From the NCBI RefSeq assembly GCF_040802235.1, contig NC_133158.1:165885401-165949400 (forward strand): 64,000 nt of DNA, in the 5' to 3' direction. The translations under genes were made by a program, and so were the position numbers. Source of the stretch: Manis javanica (lineage: Eukaryota > Chordata > Mammalia > Pholidota > Manidae). Positions 58,901-64,000 of this stretch are shown piece after piece (position 1 is the first letter of the stretch; every line of letters begins with the position of its first letter). Below the pieces are notes generated by a model. It was not told the origin of the DNA and did not search any database. It saw only the letters and a program-made list of their open reading frames with translations.

Positions 58901-61258
58901 CAGTCATACCTTGTAGATATAACAGGTTTGGTTCCAGACCACTGCAATGAAGTGAATAGTGCAATAAAGCAAGTTAAATGAATTTTTTATTTTCCAGTGC
59001 ATACAGAAGTTATGTTTACTCTTAACTGAAGTCTGTTAAGTGTGAATAGCTTTATGTCTAAAAAATGATGTACATTCCTTAGTTTAAAAATACTTGATTG
59101 CTAAAAAAATGCTAACCATCATCTGAGCTTCCAGTAACTCAATCTTTTTCCTGCTAGAGGATCTTCCCTTGATGTTAATAGCTACTGAATGATCAGGGGT
59201 AATGGTTGCTGAAGGCTGGAGTGGCTGTGGCAACGTCTTAAAATAAGACAACGGTGAAGTTTGCCACACCGATTGACTCTTCCTTTCACCAACAATTTCT
59301 CTGTAGCATAGGATATTATTTAGTAGCATTTCACCCACAGTAGAATGTCTTTCAGAATTTGAGTCAATCCTCTGAAGCCCTGCCTCTGCTTTATTAACTA
59401 AGTTTAGATAATATTCTGAATCTTGTTATCATTTCAACAGTCTTCACAGCATCTTTACTAGAAGTAGGTTCCATCTCAAGATTTCCTTCTTCTTCCATAA
59501 GAAGCAACTCCTCATGCATTCAAGTTTTATTGTGACATTGCAGCAATTCAGTCACGTCTTGAGGCTCGACTTCTAATTCTAGTTCTCTTCCTGTGTCCAA
59601 CATCTGCAGTTACTTCCTCTACTGAAGTTGTGAATCTCTCAAAGTCATCTGTGAGAGCTGGTATCAACTTTTTCCAAACTCCAGTTAATGTTGATAGTTT
59701 GCCCTCTTCCCATGAATCATAAATGTTCTTAATGACATCTAGAATGGTGAATCCTTACCAGAAGGTTTTCAATTGGATTTTGCTCAGATCCATCAGGGAA
59801 ATAATAATCTATGGCAGCTATAGATTTACAAAGTGTCATTGTTAAATGATAAGACTTGAAAGTTGAAATGACTCCTTGATTCATGGGCCACAGAATGGAT
59901 GTTGTGTTAGCAGGCACGAAAACAACATCCATCTCTTTGTACATCTCTGTCAGAGCTCTTGGGTGACTGATGCATTGTCAATGAGTAGTCATATTTTGAA
60001 AGGAGTCTATTTTCTGAGCATTAGGTCTCGAGAGTGGGCTTAGAATATTCAGTAAACCATGTTGTAAACAAATGTGCTGTCATCCAGGCTTTGTTCTTCC
60101 ATTTATAGAGCACAGGCAGAGGTTTAGCACAGTTCTTAAGGGTTCTAAGATTTTCAGAATTATCAATGAGCCTTGGCTTCAGCTTGAAGTCACCAGCTGT
60201 ATTAATCCCTAACAGAGAATGAGCTGTCCTTTGAGGCTTTGAAGCCAGGCATTGACTTCTTCTCTCTAGCTATGAAAGTCCTAGATGGCATCTTCTTACA
60301 ATAGAAGACTGTTTCATGTACATTGCAAATCTGTTGGGTGTAGCCACCTCCACGAATGATCTGAACTATATCTTCTGGATAACTTGCTGCAGCTTCTCTA
60401 TCAGCACTTGGTGCTTCACCATGCACTTTGGTGTTATGGAGGTGGCTTCTTTCCTTAGACCTCATGAACTGACCTCTGCTGGCTTCACACTTTTCTTCCG
60501 CAGCCTTCTCAGTTCTCCCAGCCTTTACAGAATTGAAGAGAGTTAGGGTCTTGCTCTGAATAAGGCTTTGGCCTAAGGGAATGTTGTGGCTGGTTTGATC
60601 TTCTCTCCAGACCACTCGTACTTTCTCCTTCTCAGCAATAAGGCTGTTTTGCTTCCCTATCATTTGTGTGTTCTCTGTAGGAGTGCTTCTAATTTCTGTC
60701 AAGAACTTCTCCTTTGCATTCACCACTTAATTAACTGTTTGGCACAGGAGGCCTAGCATAAATTCAGCCTGCCTTGGCTTTTGACATGCCTTCCTCACTA
60801 GGCTTAATCATGTCTAACTTTTGATTTAACGTGAAAGATGTGCAACTCTGCCTTTCATTGTAGAGGCCATTGCAGGGTTATTAATTGGCTTAATTTCAGT
60901 ATTGTGTCTCAGGGAATAGGGAGGCCTGAGGAGAGGGAGAGAGATAGGGGACACATACAGCATTTGGCAATTGAGTTCACCATCTTATATGGGTGCAGTT
61001 TGTGGCACCGCATAACAATTAGAATAGTAACATCAAAGATCACTGATCACAGATCACCCTAACAAATACAATAATTTGTTGTAATATTGCAACAGTTAAC
61101 CGAAATGTGACGCAGAGACACAAAGTGAGCAAATGCTATTGGAAAAATGGCTCTGATAGACTTGTTCTCTGCAGGGTTGCCATAATCCTGCAGTTTGTAA
61201 AAAACACAGTTTCTGGGAAGTGCAGTAAAGTGAAGCTCAATAAAACGAGGTATGCCTA
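58901..61258 (-). mobile_element. Tigger1-like pogo/mariner DNA transposon, nearly full length
   Basis: Terminal inverted repeats: the + strand left end cagtcataccttgtagatat and the right end aaaacgaggtatgcct. The span of 2.36 kb is close to the roughly 2.4 kb of intact Tigger1. The inside on the minus strand is a decayed transposase (59112-60870). TA follows the right end, as expected for pogo-like insertion; the left TA has become AA. Confidence 0.93.
59112..60870 (-). pseudogene. Tigger1 transposase pseudogene (CENP-B/jerky-like)
   Basis: Open pieces on the minus strand match the Tigger transposase in order: 60202-60726 holds the CENP-B-like helix-turn-helix region ([14 protein letters not shown], then [12 protein letters not shown]), 59729-59944 holds part of the DDE catalytic domain ([20 protein letters not shown], where the family usually has QPMDQGVI), and 59084-59338 holds the C-terminal tail. 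An in-frame TGA follows the N-terminal part and further frameshifts separate the pieces, so it is not functional. It is antisense to TRPC1. Confidence 0.9.
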
Positions 61259-61261
61259 TAG

Positions 61262-61560
61262 AGGATTGGAAATGTAAGTAATTACATATATGTTAAAATG
61301 GTTTTTTAAAAGAATATTTAGGAACATGGAAAAATATGTACAGGACATTTAAAAAGTGGATAGTAAATGGTACATATATGATGCAAGGTTAAAAATATGC
61401 ATAGAAAAGGAACTACATGGAAATATAGAAAAACAGCAGGCATCTGAGTGCCAAATTAAGGTTACTTTTTCTTACTTTTTATTTTTCCTTATTGCTTTTG
61501 TAATTAGGAAGATAGTCACTAATAAATGAACTCTATTTTAAAAATTAGATATTTGTTGTA
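61262..61560 (+). mobile_element. Old L1 fragment, right half
   Basis: Continues the L1 left of the Tigger: ggaacatggaaaaatatgta, then ggaactacatggaaatatag, as in old L1 3' regions. Confidence 0.55.
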
Positions 61561-63529
61561 TATCAAAATTTTTAAATTGTAACATTCATTATTGGTGAGG
61601 ATGTAGTGAAAGAAGCAGTGTAAGTAACTGTTATGAGTGTAAACTGGCTGTACGCAGAAGAAAAATACTGTTTTAGAAAGAATTATAAATTGGTTGCAGA
61701 TTATCTGCCATTATGTGAGAACAATGAATTCTAGTAAATTGTATACTTCATGATATATTAACTGAAACATTTTACTGTTACTTAGACTATCACAAAGTTT
61801 GTGTAAGTGTGACTTTCTTTAGGAAATAGTACCAAGTGGTTTAAGTGGTGGTCAGAAACCAACAGGAACCAGAGAAAAGAACCAAGAATATAGCTCATGT
61901 CCAAAGAATCAGAACTCTCTAGAATCCTATTCAATTTTCTGTTATTTATCCTACAGTTACTGTTACATTTTGTATTCCATCTTCTAGCCTTTTAAGCCAT
62001 TTACTTTCTTGAGGGAGAGGGTGGGGTGTAGTGTGCCGGAGTATTGGAGCAGCTGACTTTATTTCCTCACCATTGACACTATGAACTGAATCTTGAGTTA
62101 TAACCTGGGGCAGTCTTCACCTATTCAGTGAAAGACCACTTTCTACTTTATCTCTAACAAAAAAAAGCCTTTGCTTGAATACTTCAGTACCACAAGATCA
62201 CATTTTAGCAGGTCTGTTATTTCTAGAATGGCAATGTCAAATATTTTTATATACTTTTTTTTTTTTACCATTTCATTGAGTTCATTCTGTATTCTTGGCT
62301 TGTTAAAACTGTCTTTTGATACATTTTGACTTTGAACTATGTTTTTCTTAATAGTATGTATATTATATAATAAACAATGAAATTATGAATTTTAATCTTA
62401 TCTATGTCCAATAGTGTTTTTCATATAGCTCAGTATGTTCCATAGGAAAAATGAGGACCAGTTTTCTCTTACATGATTAAGTATAATTTTCTCTTTATAA
62501 CCAGTAGTAAGGGGAGAAATGGCTTAATTTTTATTTTTTTAGTTTTTTTTCTGTAATTTTAAAATAAATTAATTTGAAGTCCCAATAAATAAGTGGGAAT
62601 ATACATTTATAAATGTATAAAAGAGAGAAAAAATGAGTTTTTAATTAAAACCATTAAAACTTACCAGCAATCAAAGTAAATTAATATTTCATGACAGTTT
62701 TTTTCACTGATTAATTGGGAGTTACTATGCCCAGTATTGGTGAATAAACCTCAAGTGTTAAATGAGTACATTCCAATATTATTGGTGGTAGAAACTATTT
62801 AAAAGGACTCTAATAAATGAGCTTCAAAACTGTTTATGGTCTTTAGACTTATAATTCCACTTCAGGGGTCCCATTTTAGCTAAATAATCCTTAATTTCCA
62901 TAAAGCTGTATTTATAATGAGGTTTGTGATAGTGTTATGTCATTTATTTATTTTATTTTATTTTTTCAGATACAGTGTTATCTAAATAAACCAAATAAAA
63001 TATCTTGAACATAGGTTCTATGAACTTCATTAACTTGCATGCAGAATTCTTCCTGTACATAATTTTTTTTTTTCTGGAAGATTCTGGCCTTTAGCTTTAT
63101 GGGATCATTAAAAGGGTCCTTGATCTTCAGAACAGTAAGGACTGTTGTTTTTAATCATTGATGCTGAATCATCTATGCCAAAGATGTCCTCAAAATGGAT
63201 GTGGACCAGAAGGAAAAACTGTTAACTGTTTTTAGGTAGTAGGAATATGGGTACTTTTATTCTTTCTGCTTTTCTATATTTTTCAGATATTTTATAATGT
63301 GTGTGCACTACTTTTATGATGTTAATAAATAATACAAAAAAATCTGTGAACATGATGAGCTTATGCTATGGAACCAAACAACTCTCAGATAAACCTCTGT
63401 AAAAAAGTGAGAAGTATTGGGAAGAATATGCAATAGTCATAAAATAGTCAACCTTTTTATTTAATCCTGATTCTTTATTTACTAATGTTTCTTTCCTCAT
63501 ATTATGCCATCACCAGGCCCATGAGCCCA

Positions 63530-63740
63530 TGTAGTGAAAGGAGCTCAGGCTCCAGAGCAATTCAAACCTAGGTTCTGATCTGCAGTACACCACTGTTTTG
63601 TGTAGCTTGGGCACATTAACTTCTCTGAGCCTCAGTTTCTTCATGGAGATTATAATGCTCAATTTTGCAGACTATTGTGGGGATTAAATGAGATGGTAGA
63701 TGTAAAGTGCCTAATGGTTCCAGGAGTTATAAAATAGTAA
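63530..63740. mobile_element. MIR SINE
   Basis: ggctccagagcaattcaaac, then agcttgggcacattaacttc, then tctgagcctcagtttcttca and gattaaatgagatgg: a fairly well kept MIR. Confidence 0.85.
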
Positions 63741-64000
63741 CTCAACTATGATTGTTAGTGTTCTGTGCATTTGTAACAAGAAATAGTAAAGGTAATGATT
63801 GGGAATATTAGAGACTATAGAAATGAAGAATGCTTCCTATTTGCTTATCCTTTTCAAGTAGCTGCGTTGCTGTCAAGTGACAAGGTTTGCCATAGGGGCA
63901 GAATTTAGAAGGTTTTCCTCATGCATTTATACTGTGCCTCATTTTTAACATTTCTTTTTTTCTCATTATATCCTTTTTGTAAAATTCTTGTTCTTTATCC

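Overview
The window is nuclear DNA from a placental mammal and holds parts of two ordinary protein-coding genes in head-to-tail order on the + strand. The left part (1291-36723) is the last twelve coding exons of PLS1 (plastin-1, I-plastin or fimbrin), with its 3' UTR running to about 38.38 kb. The right part is the 5' end of TRPC1: a CpG-island promoter at about 40.44-41.72 kb, coding exon 1 at 41297-41468, exon 2 at 51860-52014 and the cassette exon 3 at 57921-58019. The rest of TRPC1 lies beyond 64000. PLS1 followed by TRPC1 matches my memory of human 3q23.

The exon chain was built by hand. Every junction has GT-AG and every phase closes. The PLS1 exons encode 509 residues, which is residues 121-629 if the protein has the usual 629 residues. 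They cover all four calponin-homology domains; the EF hands lie to the left of the window. TRPC1 exons 1-3 encode residues 1-142: a Ser-rich N-terminus and the first ankyrin repeats.

The introns are mostly fossils of transposable elements. These include old L1 fragments on both strands, MIR and L2-like pieces and hAT-type short elements. There is one younger 5'-truncated L1 (15.70-16.69 kb). A second L1 3' end (34.81-35.20 kb) seems to carry a 3'-transduced tail inside a 19-bp target-site duplication. A nearly full-length Tigger1-like transposon (58.90-61.26 kb, minus strand) splits an older L1 in TRPC1 intron 3. An alternating (TG)n minisatellite sits at 50.9-51.4 kb.

I saw no Alu, rodent B1/B2, carnivore, ruminant or equid SINE. 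With the shared L1 3'-end family this suggests a laurasiatherian-like lineage with few SINEs (a pangolin or certain bats would fit), but that is weak inference.

The two genes do not form a pathway. PLS1 bundles actin in microvilli and stereocilia; TRPC1 is a subunit of cation channels in the plasma and internal membranes. I found no undescribed biological system. The observations most worth a second look are an 81-nt PLS1 intron that is open in frame, a candidate poison exon, a long AUG-free extension upstream of the TRPC1 start, an NRF1-type site containing an upstream ATG, the L1 3' transduction and the dimeric minisatellite.
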